A stretch of 64,000 bases of DNA from Flavobacterium sp. YJ01 (GCF_029320955.1 NZ_CP119757.1:1550001-1614000); one strand, 5' to 3'; counted from the stretch's first letter, positions 28,968-38,276 are shown. Translations and numbers: made by a program. Notes: generated by a model not told the origin, from the letters alone.

Positions 28968-30698
28968 ATGATACATAGAAAAATAAATATAAAAGTAAAA
29001 CTAGCATCATTAGCGATATGCACTGTTTTACTTACTTCAGGTTGTAATGATGAGGATTTTTTGACTCAGGTAAATCCAAATACAATTACAAATCAAACTT
29101 TTTGGAAAACTACAAAAGATTTTCAGTCAGCCTTAACTACAGTTTATGGGGCTTTACAATTTCAATCAATAAGCGGTAATGGCCTAATTGAAGATGAAAT
29201 TATGGCAGACTTAGGGGGTACTGAATCTTGGTACAGACCCTATGCTTACAGAAATTTCACTTTTAACGATGCCAGTGAAGCGGTCACTAACAAATGGGCA
29301 AATTTGTACACTGGAATATTTAGAGCCAATCAAGTAATAGAAAAAATTCAATCTGCTGACCCAAGTATTTTTGCTGCCGGTGAAAAAGAAAGTATTGAAG
29401 GCCAAGCCCGTACCTTAAGAGCTTTCTTCTATTTCTTAGTAGCTAATACTTATGGAGGAGCTGTTATTCATACAGAAGTTCCGCAAACAAAAGCAGATTT
29501 TAATGTAAAATTTAGCTCAATCGCAGAGGTTAATAGCCAAATTATCATTCCTGATTTGGAATTTGCTAAAGCCAATCTGCCAGAAACATGGTCTGGTAAA
29601 GACTTAGGTAGAGTTACTTGGGGTACCGCTACTTCTATACTTGGAAAAGTATATTTATTTGACAAACAATGGGGACCAGCTGCGACTGAATTTAAAAGTG
29701 TAATTGATTCAGGTGTTTATAGCCTGACTGCGAATATCATGGATAATTTTGATGAAGAGCACGAATTTAATAGTGAGTCAATTCTTGAAGTTGCCTATAG
29801 TGCAACTGAAAATCCAGGTGCTAACGGAAGTAATGTTGACGACACACCTTATGCAGCTGGAGCAGAAGCTTCAAATTTAGCTGTAGGGCTAGCGCAATTA
29901 AATTATGGTGGATTTAATACGATATTGCCTTCTTATTTCTTACACGAATTATACACTAATGATGCGGTAGATGTCACAAATCCAATAAACACTACTAATT
30001 TACAGTCTAAACGTCTTACTGCTACTATTGCCCCAAAAAATCTTGAAGGACAATATTATTTAAGAAATGTAGCTGAATTAAAAGGTTGGGGTTATGGTCA
30101 AAGTGCCTATGTTAAGAAATATACTAACTGGTATCATTTGGCTAACGAGGACGGAAACTCTAGAAGCGGAATTAACTGCAGGCAAATTAGATTGGCAGAT
30201 ATTTATTTAATGTATGCTGAAGCAGTTCTTAACAGCACTGGCGATGTAAATGAAGCTATTAAGTATATTGATTTTGTTAGAACTCGTGCGGGTGTAATTA
30301 CATTAAAACAATATTTAGCAACAAATAGTAATACGTTTCCACAATTACATATAAGCAAAGAAGTACATGGTAATCAACCTTTAGTACCTCCTACAAAAGA
30401 AAATGTTTTAACACATATTCATAGAGTAGAAAGACCGCTTGAATTGGCTTTTGAAGGTCATAGATGGAAAGACTTAGTACGATGGGGAATTGCAAAATCT
30501 GTTTTCACTGAATTACTTGCAGATGAAAATTGGAGAGTGAAAAATTTTACAACTATAGCTAACAAAGCACCATTGTATATTATAGAAAGAATCAGGGATG
30601 ATTTCAAGAATGCTGCTGTAACTTATACTCCAGCTAAAAATGATTATTTCCCTATACCATCGGTTGAGAGACAAACAAATAGTCAATTAAACAACTAA
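28968..30698 (+). CDS. susD: SusD-like surface glycan-binding lipoprotein
   Basis: A 576-residue RagB/SusD family protein. The lipobox is TVLLTSGCNDED with Cys26, so it is surface-exposed and tethered over the SusC barrel. It has the family N-terminal block (FLTQVNPNTITNQTFWKTTKDFQSALTTVYGAL), TPR-like helices, and the C-terminal block RLADIYLMYAEAVLN with VERPLELAFEGHRWKDLVRWG, ending in the typical NDYFPIPSVERQTNSQLNN. It captures oligosaccharides for the transporter. It lies between susC and a SusE/F-position lipoprotein with 20-bp gaps, so one operon is likely. Confidence 0.96.
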   Translation: MIHRKINIKVKLASLAICTVLLTSGCNDEDFLTQVNPNTITNQTFWKTTKDFQSALTTVYGALQFQSISGNGLIEDEIMADLGGTESWYRPYAYRNFTFNDASEAVTNKWANLYTGIFRANQVIEKIQSADPSIFAAGEKESIEGQARTLRAFFYFLVANTYGGAVIHTEVPQTKADFNVKFSSIAEVNSQIIIPDLEFAKANLPETWSGKDLGRVTWGTATSILGKVYLFDKQWGPAATEFKSVIDSGVYSLTANIMDNFDEEHEFNSESILEVAYSATENPGANGSNVDDTPYAAGAEASNLAVGLAQLNYGGFNTILPSYFLHELYTNDAVDVTNPINTTNLQSKRLTATIAPKNLEGQYYLRNVAELKGWGYGQSAYVKKYTNWYHLANEDGNSRSGINCRQIRLADIYLMYAEAVLNSTGDVNEAIKYIDFVRTRAGVITLKQYLATNSNTFPQLHISKEVHGNQPLVPPTKENVLTHIHRVERPLELAFEGHRWKDLVRWGIAKSVFTELLADENWRVKNFTTIANKAPLYIIERIRDDFKNAAVTYTPAKNDYFPIPSVERQTNSQLNN

Positions 30699-30717
30699 TT
30701 TCAATACCACTTAAATT

Positions 30718-32298
30718 ATGAAAACAAAACTTAAAATAGTAATTGCACTATTTCTTGTTGCAATAGGGTTATATTCATGTAGTGACATTTATGATTCTAT
30801 CGATTTGAATGCGGCCAACAGCAGAATTATTGTTAGTTCACAAATGGACTATGGAAATAAAATTAGGGTAGGTAGCCACGAAACCTTTGGAGATATTTCA
30901 GCGGGGGTTGAGTCAAGACTTTGGACTTTTCCAGAAGGCGTTGTTGACATTGTAGATTCTGACAATGACGTTACTTCAACGGAACAGAATGTTAAAGCTA
31001 TATTTAACGTTGTTGGAAAACATGAAGTAAAATTACATCAAGTTTTTAAAGGAGAAGCTTATACTACAGGAAGCACAAATCCTGTTGCCAAAGTATTAGA
31101 TACTACGATAGTAGTAACCGTTTTAGCTCCAATAAGCATTGTTGTTAAAGCAAATTATTTAAATACAGACGGTACTTTAGGAGCAGAACTAAATGTAGTT
31201 AATGGTGCAAAAAATGAAGTACTAGCAGGAAGAACGATTAGATATACTTTGATTACTGAAGGGGAACCAGAAGCCTATCTTTGGACTATCGACGGAGGAG
31301 ATCCTGCGACATCAACAACTGATACTAAAACAGTAGATGTAAGATATAAAAAACTAGGAACATTTGGATTTACTATCAAAGCCAATACCCCTCGCCCATT
31401 TGGTGAAGCAACAGTAATGCTTAAAGATTTTATCAACGTAATTCCATCGACTGACCCAGTTACCATGGATGACGCTCAAGTAATAGACGATCAAGGAAAT
31501 ATAGCTCTGAATTACAGTAGAGAAATGAATGCTGAAACATTAAAAGCATCTGATTTTTCTGTTACATTAAAAAACAAATCTGGTGCTACGCTACCTGTAA
31601 CTATTTCTAGTGCGACAATAAGCCCAACTGAAGGTAATATTGTTCTTTTAAAATTAGCTGGGCAAACCTTGTACAACGACGACATTATTACTGTATCATA
31701 CACAAAAGGATCGTTAACCACTGCAGATGCTGTTTTTGCTAGTTCATTTACAGATGTTGCTGTATCTTTCAAATCCGTTAATATTTTAGCTTCAACTACT
31801 TTTGATTATGGTTTTGAAACTTCAACTAGTGCTGACTGGGTATATCTTGGCTGGGGAGCTCCGTGGAACAAATTTACATCGGCGGTTACAAGTACAAAAG
31901 CACATGGCGGCAAAAAAAGCTTGTCCGTTCAAATAGATGCTCGTGGCGGTATGATTTTAGGTTATAATCATGGTGGCGATAAAGGAACTTTTAGACTTAC
32001 TGCTGGCAAAACCTATTCTATGGGATCATGGGTTTATGTAGAAAGCTTAGGTGACAAAGCCTCTGTTCCTGATCTAAGATTATACTTTACTCCAAATACA
32101 GACTGGGGAATAGGTCCAAACCCTGGATTCTCAGCAGATTTTGCAGTTGGAAAATGGGTTTACAGTTCTGCACTAGTAAAAATCAATACAACTGCTGATT
32201 ATAGTTTTATGCTTAGAAGTGACAACCAAGGTAACTCCTCTGCTTTAAAATTCTATATCGATGACATTACTGTTAGTGAAGCTAAATTAAGACCGTAA
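30718..32298 (+). CDS. Surface glycan-binding lipoprotein (PKD/Ig-like plus C-terminal carbohydrate-binding-like domain)
   Basis: A 526-residue lipoprotein (lipobox AIGLYSCSD, Cys21) at the SusE/F position after susD. The N-terminal half has PKD-like beta domains (WTFPEGVVDIVDSDN and AYLWTIDGGDPATSTTDTKTVDVRY). The middle (about 235-350) resembles the bacterial Ig-like domain with a split beta pattern (ALNYSREMNAETLKASDFSV). The last 170 residues form a jelly-roll-like CBM_4_9-type module (FDYGFETSTSADWVYLGWGA to SALKFYIDDITVSEA). It has no catalytic motif. The expected function is to bind agar or porphyran chains at the cell surface. Specific ligands are unknown. Confidence 0.8.
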   Translation: MKTKLKIVIALFLVAIGLYSCSDIYDSIDLNAANSRIIVSSQMDYGNKIRVGSHETFGDISAGVESRLWTFPEGVVDIVDSDNDVTSTEQNVKAIFNVVGKHEVKLHQVFKGEAYTTGSTNPVAKVLDTTIVVTVLAPISIVVKANYLNTDGTLGAELNVVNGAKNEVLAGRTIRYTLITEGEPEAYLWTIDGGDPATSTTDTKTVDVRYKKLGTFGFTIKANTPRPFGEATVMLKDFINVIPSTDPVTMDDAQVIDDQGNIALNYSREMNAETLKASDFSVTLKNKSGATLPVTISSATISPTEGNIVLLKLAGQTLYNDDIITVSYTKGSLTTADAVFASSFTDVAVSFKSVNILASTTFDYGFETSTSADWVYLGWGAPWNKFTSAVTSTKAHGGKKSLSVQIDARGGMILGYNHGGDKGTFRLTAGKTYSMGSWVYVESLGDKASVPDLRLYFTPNTDWGIGPNPGFSADFAVGKWVYSSALVKINTTADYSFMLRSDNQGNSSALKFYIDDITVSEAKLRP

Positions 32299-32327
32299 CT
32301 AGTAATGATAATTTTAAACAAATAAGT

Positions 32328-32370
32328 GCAAGGGGCAGTAAATAATTTACCTATTTACTGCCCTTGCTTT
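32328..32370 (+). terminator. Strong hairpin between SGBP and GH86 genes
   Basis: The left arm 32328-32343 (GCAAGGGGCAGTAAAT) pairs with 32353-32367 (ATTTACTGCCCTTGC) with one bulged G and a 9-base loop, followed by TTTC. The stem is strong and the U-tract weak. It could end the susCD transcript or attenuate read-through into the GH86 gene 47 bp downstream. Confidence 0.65.
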
Positions 32371-32416
32371 CAAACAGACTTTCTAATACAAGCTATTTTT
32401 ATACTCTCAAAATACC

Positions 32417-34597
32417 ATGAAAAGAAACAAACGAATAGTGTTTCGTTACGCCATACTACTAGCGTGTGCCTTTCCTACTTATGCGCAAGTAAATGTAAAT
32501 CTAAAACTTAACGTGAAACATTCCGTAGGAGGCATCTCTACTTTTGATCGTTCAAAATTCATAACAACGCATGCCAATCAAACAGAAACTGAATGGGATG
32601 GCGATAATGTTTCGCCCGATTTAAGAAATGAATTTTTAAATGGCCTAGATGTGTACCTAGGAAGAGATACAGGAGGAATTACTTATGTATTAAAAAATCA
32701 ATTAAATCAAGATCCTGCCAGACCTGGTTTTGCGAATCCTACTCAAATCACTTCTCTAGGAAATTACAGTAAAAGTCAATATGCCCAAAAAACCAACCTT
32801 CATCAATACGAAAATAGAAAGAGTTTAGTTTTATGTGCTCAATTGCATCCGTTTTGGACTGGAACAGATCATCAACCCACTAATTCTGGCTGGTATTTAG
32901 CCAATGCCACTGCAACGGGTGAATATATGGGGCGTTACATCAACGCATTTAGTGGTGATGGAATTACAGGGCAAAAGAAACCCACTTATGTTGAAGTAAT
33001 AAACGAACCTGATTATGACCTTTTAGGAGGATTAAAAGAATACACTAAATCGATAAAAGATATAGCCGACTTTCATAATGGTGTTGCTGATGCCATTAGA
33101 GTACAGGTCCCAAACGCTAAAATCGGGGGTTACACCAATGCCTTTCCTGAATTTGAAGTAGGAAATTTTCAGCGTTGGAACAATCGCGATAAATTATTTA
33201 TGGACGTTGCCGGAAGCAAAATGGATTTTTGGTCTTTACACCTTTATGATTTTTCATCGATCAATAACGGAAAAAAACAATTGCGTTCCGGGAGCAATAT
33301 TGAGGCTACTTTTGATATGATGGACCAGTATAGCGTAATGAAATTTGGTGTTACTAAACCCTATGTAATCTCAGAATACGGAGCTCAAACTCATGATTAC
33401 AATAACAGTCAATGGAGTTCTTATAGAGATTGGTTGATTTTAAAAGCCATGAATTCCCAATTAATGGCTTTTCTTGAAAGACCCAATACTATTGATTTTG
33501 CTATTCCATTTGTAGTTACCAAAGCGGAATGGGGAATGTATAATGGAGTTCCATATTCTCATCGTTTGATGCGAAAAGCAAATGAACCAGCGAGTTATAC
33601 CGGACAATGGGTTTATACGGACTTGGTAAAATTTTATCAATTATGGAAAAATGTTAAAGGTACACGAGTATATAGTAAGACGGATAATTTAGATGTTTTA
33701 ACCAATACCTATATCGATGGTAATAAGGCTTATGTGATTCTAAACAATTTAAACTTCCAAGCAACTAAAGTAAACTTAAACCTTTTTAACATCAACAATA
33801 CTGCCATTACAAGCATTAACAAAAAACAATTAACTCTTATAAATAACTTCGCTACACTAGAAGAAAGTACTGTGCCATCACCACTAACATCAGTTACACT
33901 AGGTGCCGAATCAACTATTATTTTAGAGTATACCTTTGCCAATGCCATAACAATTAATGAAACTTGCGACGAAACTAAATATTTTGCAACGACCTATTTG
34001 CAACCTATTAGCGCAAATCAGCCTATTAATTTTAGTGTAAATGGCGTTCAGAAAAGCACTTATGGAGATGCCGTATTAAGAATTGGTTTAGGAAGAGATC
34101 ATGGACAATCTTTAAGTCCGATTGTCAAAGTGAACAATACTATTATCCCTGTGCCAACTAACTTCCGCGGTTATGACCAAGCAGAAAGAGATCGATTTTT
34201 TGGCGTTCTAGAAATTCCAGTGCCTTATAATCTTGTTACTGCAAATAATCAAATAGCAGTACAATTACCTGACACAGGTGGTCATGTGAGTTCAGTAGCA
34301 TTACAAGTATATAATTTTAGTACTAATCTGTTATCAGTAGATCCAAAAACTTTCGAAAACGACAATACAATAACAATTTATCCTAATCCAGTTATTGACA
34401 CCCTAACAATCAAAAATACGTATGCAAACGAATCAAACTCGACTGCAATGATATATGATGGTGCTGGGAAATTAGTAAAAAAAGAAATCCTTAGTAGTGC
34501 TAGAATTAATGTGAGTTCACTTTCAGAAGGGATTTATTATATCGTTTTTTTAAAAGAAAACAAGAAAATAGGGGCAGCAAAGTTTATTAAAAAGTAA
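32417..34597 (+). CDS. GH86 beta-agarase/beta-porphyranase with T9SS sorting domain
   Basis: A 726-residue secreted endo-hydrolase. A signal peptide (ACAFPTYAQ, to about 24) precedes the GH86 TIM barrel (about 30-420). The predicted acid/base is Glu197 in VEVINEPDYD, and the nucleophile is Glu320 in YVISEYGAQ. Beta-sandwich domains follow (about 425-640). The last 75 residues form a type A T9SS sorting domain (TIYPNPVIDTLTIKN to GAAKFIKK), so the protein should be exported by type IX secretion and held on the surface or released. GH86 members cut agarose or porphyran beta-1,4 bonds; which one is preferred here cannot be told by eye. Confidence 0.9.
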   Translation: MKRNKRIVFRYAILLACAFPTYAQVNVNLKLNVKHSVGGISTFDRSKFITTHANQTETEWDGDNVSPDLRNEFLNGLDVYLGRDTGGITYVLKNQLNQDPARPGFANPTQITSLGNYSKSQYAQKTNLHQYENRKSLVLCAQLHPFWTGTDHQPTNSGWYLANATATGEYMGRYINAFSGDGITGQKKPTYVEVINEPDYDLLGGLKEYTKSIKDIADFHNGVADAIRVQVPNAKIGGYTNAFPEFEVGNFQRWNNRDKLFMDVAGSKMDFWSLHLYDFSSINNGKKQLRSGSNIEATFDMMDQYSVMKFGVTKPYVISEYGAQTHDYNNSQWSSYRDWLILKAMNSQLMAFLERPNTIDFAIPFVVTKAEWGMYNGVPYSHRLMRKANEPASYTGQWVYTDLVKFYQLWKNVKGTRVYSKTDNLDVLTNTYIDGNKAYVILNNLNFQATKVNLNLFNINNTAITSINKKQLTLINNFATLEESTVPSPLTSVTLGAESTIILEYTFANAITINETCDETKYFATTYLQPISANQPINFSVNGVQKSTYGDAVLRIGLGRDHGQSLSPIVKVNNTIIPVPTNFRGYDQAERDRFFGVLEIPVPYNLVTANNQIAVQLPDTGGHVSSVALQVYNFSTNLLSVDPKTFENDNTITIYPNPVIDTLTIKNTYANESNSTAMIYDGAGKLVKKEILSSARINVSSLSEGIYYIVFLKENKKIGAAKFIKK

Positions 34598-34750
34598 AAC
34601 ACTCAATACTTTCTGTCCAGAACCATTTAGTTATCCCCTTCCCCTTAACTAAGAACTATTTGCATGATTTTTTCAAGCGTTTAACGAGTATAATAAAAAA
34701 ACTTATAATTCATGGGAAATGTTTATATAAATAGTAGTTTACTTTCATTA

Positions 34751-34766
34751 TAGTCTAGTTTTTGTC
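34751..34766 (+). promoter_or_regulatory. TCTAGTTT-type site upstream of the small T9SS gene
   Basis: TAGTCTAGTTTTTGTC lies 108 bp before the start of the 245-residue T9SS protein. It shares the TCTAGTTT core with the copies around 23.45 kb and 25.65 kb but lacks the GTTCAGTTTA part. It is a candidate fifth site of the locus motif. Confidence 0.3.
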
Positions 34767-34873
34767 GAGTAACAAATTTACTTAAAAGAAAATTTAAACA
34801 ATAATCTTACGAAAGAATAAAAGCATATACGCCATGCTTTTCTCAAAATATTAACAACTAAAACAAAAAAACC

Positions 34874-35611
34874 ATGAAAAAAATTACATTATTATTAATT
34901 ATGTTTGGCTTAAGTATAAGCACTACAAATTTGACTGCACAAGTTTATTATTCTACAACAATGAACGGAGGCAATACCTATGTTTCTAAGCCAGGTAGCT
35001 TTGCTGGTTATGCCTGGGGCGGAATTCCTAACTATACTTTTGATAATACAACTGCCAAAACAATAACTATTGAAATTACTAATTTTGACGCTACTAATCC
35101 TTCAGTTGGTAATACTATATATATAAATTTCTCTAGATCTGGTTTCGGAATAGCACCATTGGGTTGGGGTTCAGATAATTTAACTGTTTTAAAAACTTTA
35201 TCCGCAGCAGACTTTACCAATGGAGCCGCAACTGTTGTTATCAGTTTACCTACTGGCACATTACCTATAGCTGAAACTCCTGGCTATGTACAAGGATATA
35301 ATTATATTCTGCAAATTGTTGGATCTAATCCTTCAACCGATCAAAATTATGTAAATTACGTAGTAGGTGTAACGGAAACTTTAAGTACAAAAAAAACAAA
35401 CAGAAACACTGTCGCTTTTTACCCAAATCCAGCTACTGAAGTAGTTACTTTTAATGCTGACTTAGAAACTAAAACTTATAAAGTCTTAAGTATGTCAGGT
35501 GCCCTAGTAAAAGAAACAGCAGCAACTAGTTCATTAAATGTATCGGATTTATCTAAAGGAACCTATATCATCGCTACAGATGCAGGTTCTGGAAAATTAA
35601 TAAAAGAATAA
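34874..35611 (+). CDS. Small secreted T9SS cargo protein of unknown fold, possible glycan-binding module
   Basis: A 245-residue protein with a signal peptide (LSISTTNLTAQ, to about 23), a single central beta-rich domain (about 25-165) and a type A T9SS sorting domain (VAFYPNPATEVVTFNAD to SGKLIKE, about 175-245). The central part is rich in Thr, Asn, Gly and aromatic residues (AGYAWGGIPNYTFDNTTAKTI, PLGWGSDNLTVL) and has no catalytic motif I recognise. It looks like a stand-alone carbohydrate-binding or adhesive domain. It sits between the GH86 and GH16 genes, has its own 276-bp upstream region and shares a motif with susC. A role in holding galactan fibres near the enzymes is a hypothesis. 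Confidence 0.7.
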   Translation: MKKITLLLIMFGLSISTTNLTAQVYYSTTMNGGNTYVSKPGSFAGYAWGGIPNYTFDNTTAKTITIEITNFDATNPSVGNTIYINFSRSGFGIAPLGWGSDNLTVLKTLSAADFTNGAATVVISLPTGTLPIAETPGYVQGYNYILQIVGSNPSTDQNYVNYVVGVTETLSTKKTNRNTVAFYPNPATEVVTFNADLETKTYKVLSMSGALVKETAATSSLNVSDLSKGTYIIATDAGSGKLIKE

Positions 35612-35880
35612 TTTCTAAATTGGTCTTTAACCACATAGCTCTGATTCGGTAATTAGAACTAAGAGGTTAAAGACAATTTGGTTTTAAAATAAAATAGCGA
35701 AATTCTAAACTACTTAAAAAATAGCACTTCATTCATTTGTCAAAAAGTGCTTAAAATTAACAAAACCAATTTTGTACTACTAAACTATAAATATAATAAT
35801 CCTAAAATACGAAGCGAAATTCTTATATTTTCAACAATAAAAAAATATCCTTTTAGGATTAATTAGTTAAATTAAATAAA

Positions 35881-37167
35881 ATGATTTTTAAACACGCCCT
35901 TACAGAAAAAACAAAATTTTTACTTATAGCTATAACATCTCTAGTGTATCTATGTAGTTGTAGCAGCAATAGTTCTGAGTCAGACATTATTCCTGATTAC
36001 TCCAAACCTACAGCTCAAGACGATGTCCTTGTTGTTGATGAAAACAGCAGCACTGGAACTTCCAATCAGGTAAATGTTTCTTTAAATGATAATATCGGTC
36101 AAGATGGAGGTAAAGGAGATGATTATAGCCTATTATCTACTGCTAGCAACGGTACTGTAATAGAAGTTAAAGACGGTATTTTTGAATATGTTCCAAAAAT
36201 AAATTTTTACGGATCCGATAGTTTTTCGTATACCTTAACAGATAAAAATGGAGACAAAGCAACTGCAAAAGTAAACATAACGATTAATACCCTAATTAAA
36301 GGCCTCACTGCAGAAGATTTCAAAAACATAGATCCAAATTATCCTTCATTTGTTTCAATTACAAATACAACTCCATCTGACATGAAATGGGTGAAGCAGG
36401 AAGACATGTCTGATGAATTTACAGCTTGGGATGCTACAAAATGGTATAAATCTACATGGAATTACGGTATACCCGTTTTCATGTCAACATCAAATAGCAA
36501 CTCTGGTGTTACTGATGGTAATTTATGGATAAAAGCAACTTTAAACGAGAGTAATCCTGATGGAAGATGGTTTCAAACTGCTAGAATACATTCAAGAACT
36601 AAAATTAGCTATCCAATGTATACTGAAGCAAGAATAAAATCGGCTCATATTTCTGCATATAATACCTATTGGTTAAACAATGGAGACTCTTATAATAGGA
36701 ATGAAATCGACATTATTGAGAATAATTCAAAACCATCATGCGGTTGTCAACCCAATTTTCCCACCCAAATGAATTCACAATATTTTCATGCTGATTCGGG
36801 AAAAACGCCAGGAGAAATTAGAAATTATGGAAACTTCAATCAAAGTGGTTTACTAGACGTAAATCCGTTGAAAGATGTAAAATGGAATGAAGATTACCAT
36901 ACGTTTGGAGTATGGTGGAAAGATTCCAAAAATATTCAGTTCTATTTAGATGGTGAGCCTGCTGGTAGCGTGGTGGTAGGTGTAGACAAATCTGGAAAAA
37001 CCTATACCGATCGCGAGTTTACTAGAGATTTAGAAATCATTTTTGATTTATGGACGGCTGATGAAACGTGGTTAGGCGGATTAGCTTCAAAATCAGATCT
37101 GAATGATAATAGTATCAATACCATGAAAGTGGATTGGGTTAGAACTTGGAAACTTGAAAAAGACTGA
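35881..37167 (+). CDS. GH16 beta-agarase/porphyranase, lipoprotein with cadherin-like domain
   Basis: A 428-residue surface lipoprotein (lipobox region VYLCSCSSN, Cys25 or Cys27). Residues about 45-137 form a cadherin/Ig-like repeat (NDNIGQDG, GTVIEVKDGIFEYVPKINFYGSDSFSYTLTD). The rest is a GH16 jelly roll with the catalytic signature Glu275-Ile-Asp277-Ile-Ile-Glu280 (NEIDIIEN), nucleophile Glu275 and acid/base Glu280. The C-terminus VDWVRTWKLEKD is the usual GH16 end. The family cuts beta-1,4 links of agarose or porphyran; the closest subgroup needs a profile search. It is the last gene of the galactan locus. A 300-bp part of it is repeated just downstream. Confidence 0.92.
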   Translation: MIFKHALTEKTKFLLIAITSLVYLCSCSSNSSESDIIPDYSKPTAQDDVLVVDENSSTGTSNQVNVSLNDNIGQDGGKGDDYSLLSTASNGTVIEVKDGIFEYVPKINFYGSDSFSYTLTDKNGDKATAKVNITINTLIKGLTAEDFKNIDPNYPSFVSITNTTPSDMKWVKQEDMSDEFTAWDATKWYKSTWNYGIPVFMSTSNSNSGVTDGNLWIKATLNESNPDGRWFQTARIHSRTKISYPMYTEARIKSAHISAYNTYWLNNGDSYNRNEIDIIENNSKPSCGCQPNFPTQMNSQYFHADSGKTPGEIRNYGNFNQSGLLDVNPLKDVKWNEDYHTFGVWWKDSKNIQFYLDGEPAGSVVVGVDKSGKTYTDREFTRDLEIIFDLWTADETWLGGLASKSDLNDNSINTMKVDWVRTWKLEKD

Positions 37168-37231
37168 GCGCTCATTCTTTGTCTTTTTCTTGTCAAAAGA
37201 AAGTCAACCATATTGCCTAATTTATCTAACA

Positions 37232-37564
37232 GACATTATTGAGAATAATTCAAAACCATCATGCGGTTATCAACCCAATTTTCCCACCCAAATGAATCCA
37301 CAATATTTTCATGCTGATTCGGGAAAAACGCCAGGAGAAATTAGAAATTATGGAAACTTCAATCAAAGTGGTTTACTAGACGTAAATCCGTTGAAAGATG
37401 TAAATTGGAATGAAGATTACCATACGTTTGGAGTATGGTGGAAAGATTCCAAAAATATTCAGTTCCATTTAGATGGTGAGCCTGCTGGTAGAGTGGTGGT
37501 AGGTGTAGACAAATCTGGAAAAACCTTTACTGGACTTGATACTATTTCTGCGACAAAAAGTTAA
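37232..37564 (+). pseudogene. GH16 gene fragment, recent partial tandem duplication
   Basis: Bases 37232-37531 repeat 36709-37008 of the upstream GH16 gene at a fixed offset of 523 with about six substitutions by eye. The copied part covers residues 277 to about 376, so it keeps the acid/base Glu280 but lacks nucleophile Glu275 and the rest of the barrel. A frame from 37154 runs through it and ends in TISATKS at 37564. It cannot be an active enzyme. The right end of the copy stops where an attachment-site-like sequence (37548-37569) begins, pointing to illegitimate or site-specific recombination. Confidence 0.92.
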
Positions 37565-38041
37565 GGTGGCCTCAATGAAAATTAAGAAAAACGAATTATC
37601 TACTTGAACTGAAATGAATCTTCTTTCTGACACAAAAAGCCAATATAATTCAATTCTATTTAAATTACTTAAAAGGTAATAAAATATTTGTCGCAGTTTG
37701 TAATAAAAAGGTTTACTTTTGTATTAGAATCAATTAAGAATTACAACTTAAATTTAAACGGATAATTTGCTCCGGAACTTTTCAAAATGCATAAAAACGC
37801 ATAAAAAGTCCGTGGCAGAATCGTGGCGCAAAACAGAAAAAATATTAGAAATGCAGTATAAAAGCGGGACGCAGAATTTTTGTTCGAATCCCTCTTTCAC
37901 CGCGGTTGACTTAAAAGGAAACTTTTCAAAAGTCTTCAAAAAGCCAAAATTTATGGCAGCCCTGTATTTAAAAAATTTATAATATATTTGTTAAACACAA
38001 AGAATAATAGAACTGCATGTTAATTCGTTAATTTTTAAAGT
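37548..38041. other. Attachment-site-like scars: tRNA-3'-like tails and phased GTGGCA repeat
   Basis: No gene is credible here. CTGCGACAAAAAGTTAAG at 37548-37565 resembles 48573-48595 and 49828-49848. At 37812-37827 GTGGCA and GTGGCG occur 11 bases apart. Seventy bases after its start is GTTCGAATCCCTCTTTCACC (37882-37901), which has the T-arm and acceptor 3' look of a tRNA end, without any upstream tRNA body. The same order recurs at 38083-38173 and 49881-49975. I read these as att-type remnants of successive integrations next to tRNA genes. Confidence 0.5.
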
Positions 38042-38147
38042 TTTGTGCATGATTTAATATTGAAATAGTAAAAATTGAATTTGGTGCAAAATCGGTGCAC
38101 AGAGGTTCAAGACATAAATAAAAGTGGCATTGACAGCGGTTTCAAGC
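38015..38147. repeat. Left copy of 130-bp imperfect direct repeat (candidate att)
   Basis: This stretch matches 48421-48553 (offset about 10,406) through AAGTGGCAT, ACAGCGGTTTCAAGC and GGTGCAnAATyGGTGCACAG. By eye identity is around 80%. It includes the paired repeat GGTGCA at 38083 and 38094. The similarity ends at 38147, just before the tRNA-3'-like piece GTTCGAATCCTGCTCTCC at 38153-38170. The two copies bracket the integrase and tra fragment. Confidence 0.7.
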
Positions 38148-38150
38148 TTA

Positions 38151-38276
38151 AAGTTCGAATCCTGCTCTCCCCACAAAAAGGGTGAAAGAAGCCAAAACGA
38201 AAGTTTTTCAATCTTTTCAAAAACCCGCAAAAAAACGTGGTAAAGCCTGCAAATCGTAAGATTAGCAGGCTTTTTT
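38151..38276 (+). terminator. tRNA-3'-end-like fragment followed by rho-independent terminator
   Basis: GTTCGAATCCTGCTCTCCCC (38153-38172) resembles the T-loop and acceptor 3' half of a serine-type tRNA. There is no matching 5' half upstream, so it is not a gene. A hairpin AAAGCCTGC (38242-38250) / GCAGGCTTT (38265-38273) with T-run follows, as normally found after a real tRNA. This looks like the displaced 3' end of a tRNA locus left by integration. Confidence 0.55.

Noticed and set aside
37154..37231. New coding start joined to the GH16 fragment
   Set aside because: The frame is only the read-through of the GH16 end and spacer into the duplicated piece; there is no signal peptide or domain start.
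37882..37903. Possible tRNA gene from T-loop-like GTTCGAATCC
   Set aside because: No D-arm, anticodon arm or 5' acceptor strand upstream; only the 3' end pattern is present.
37767..37982. Small basic protein of 71 residues
   Set aside because: It overlaps the att-like repeats and the tRNA-3'-like tail, and has no protein-like composition or neighbours.
38153..38173. Possible serine tRNA from GTTCGAATCCTGCTCTCC
   Set aside because: The preceding 90 bases match the direct repeat at 48.45 kb and do not fold as a tRNA body.
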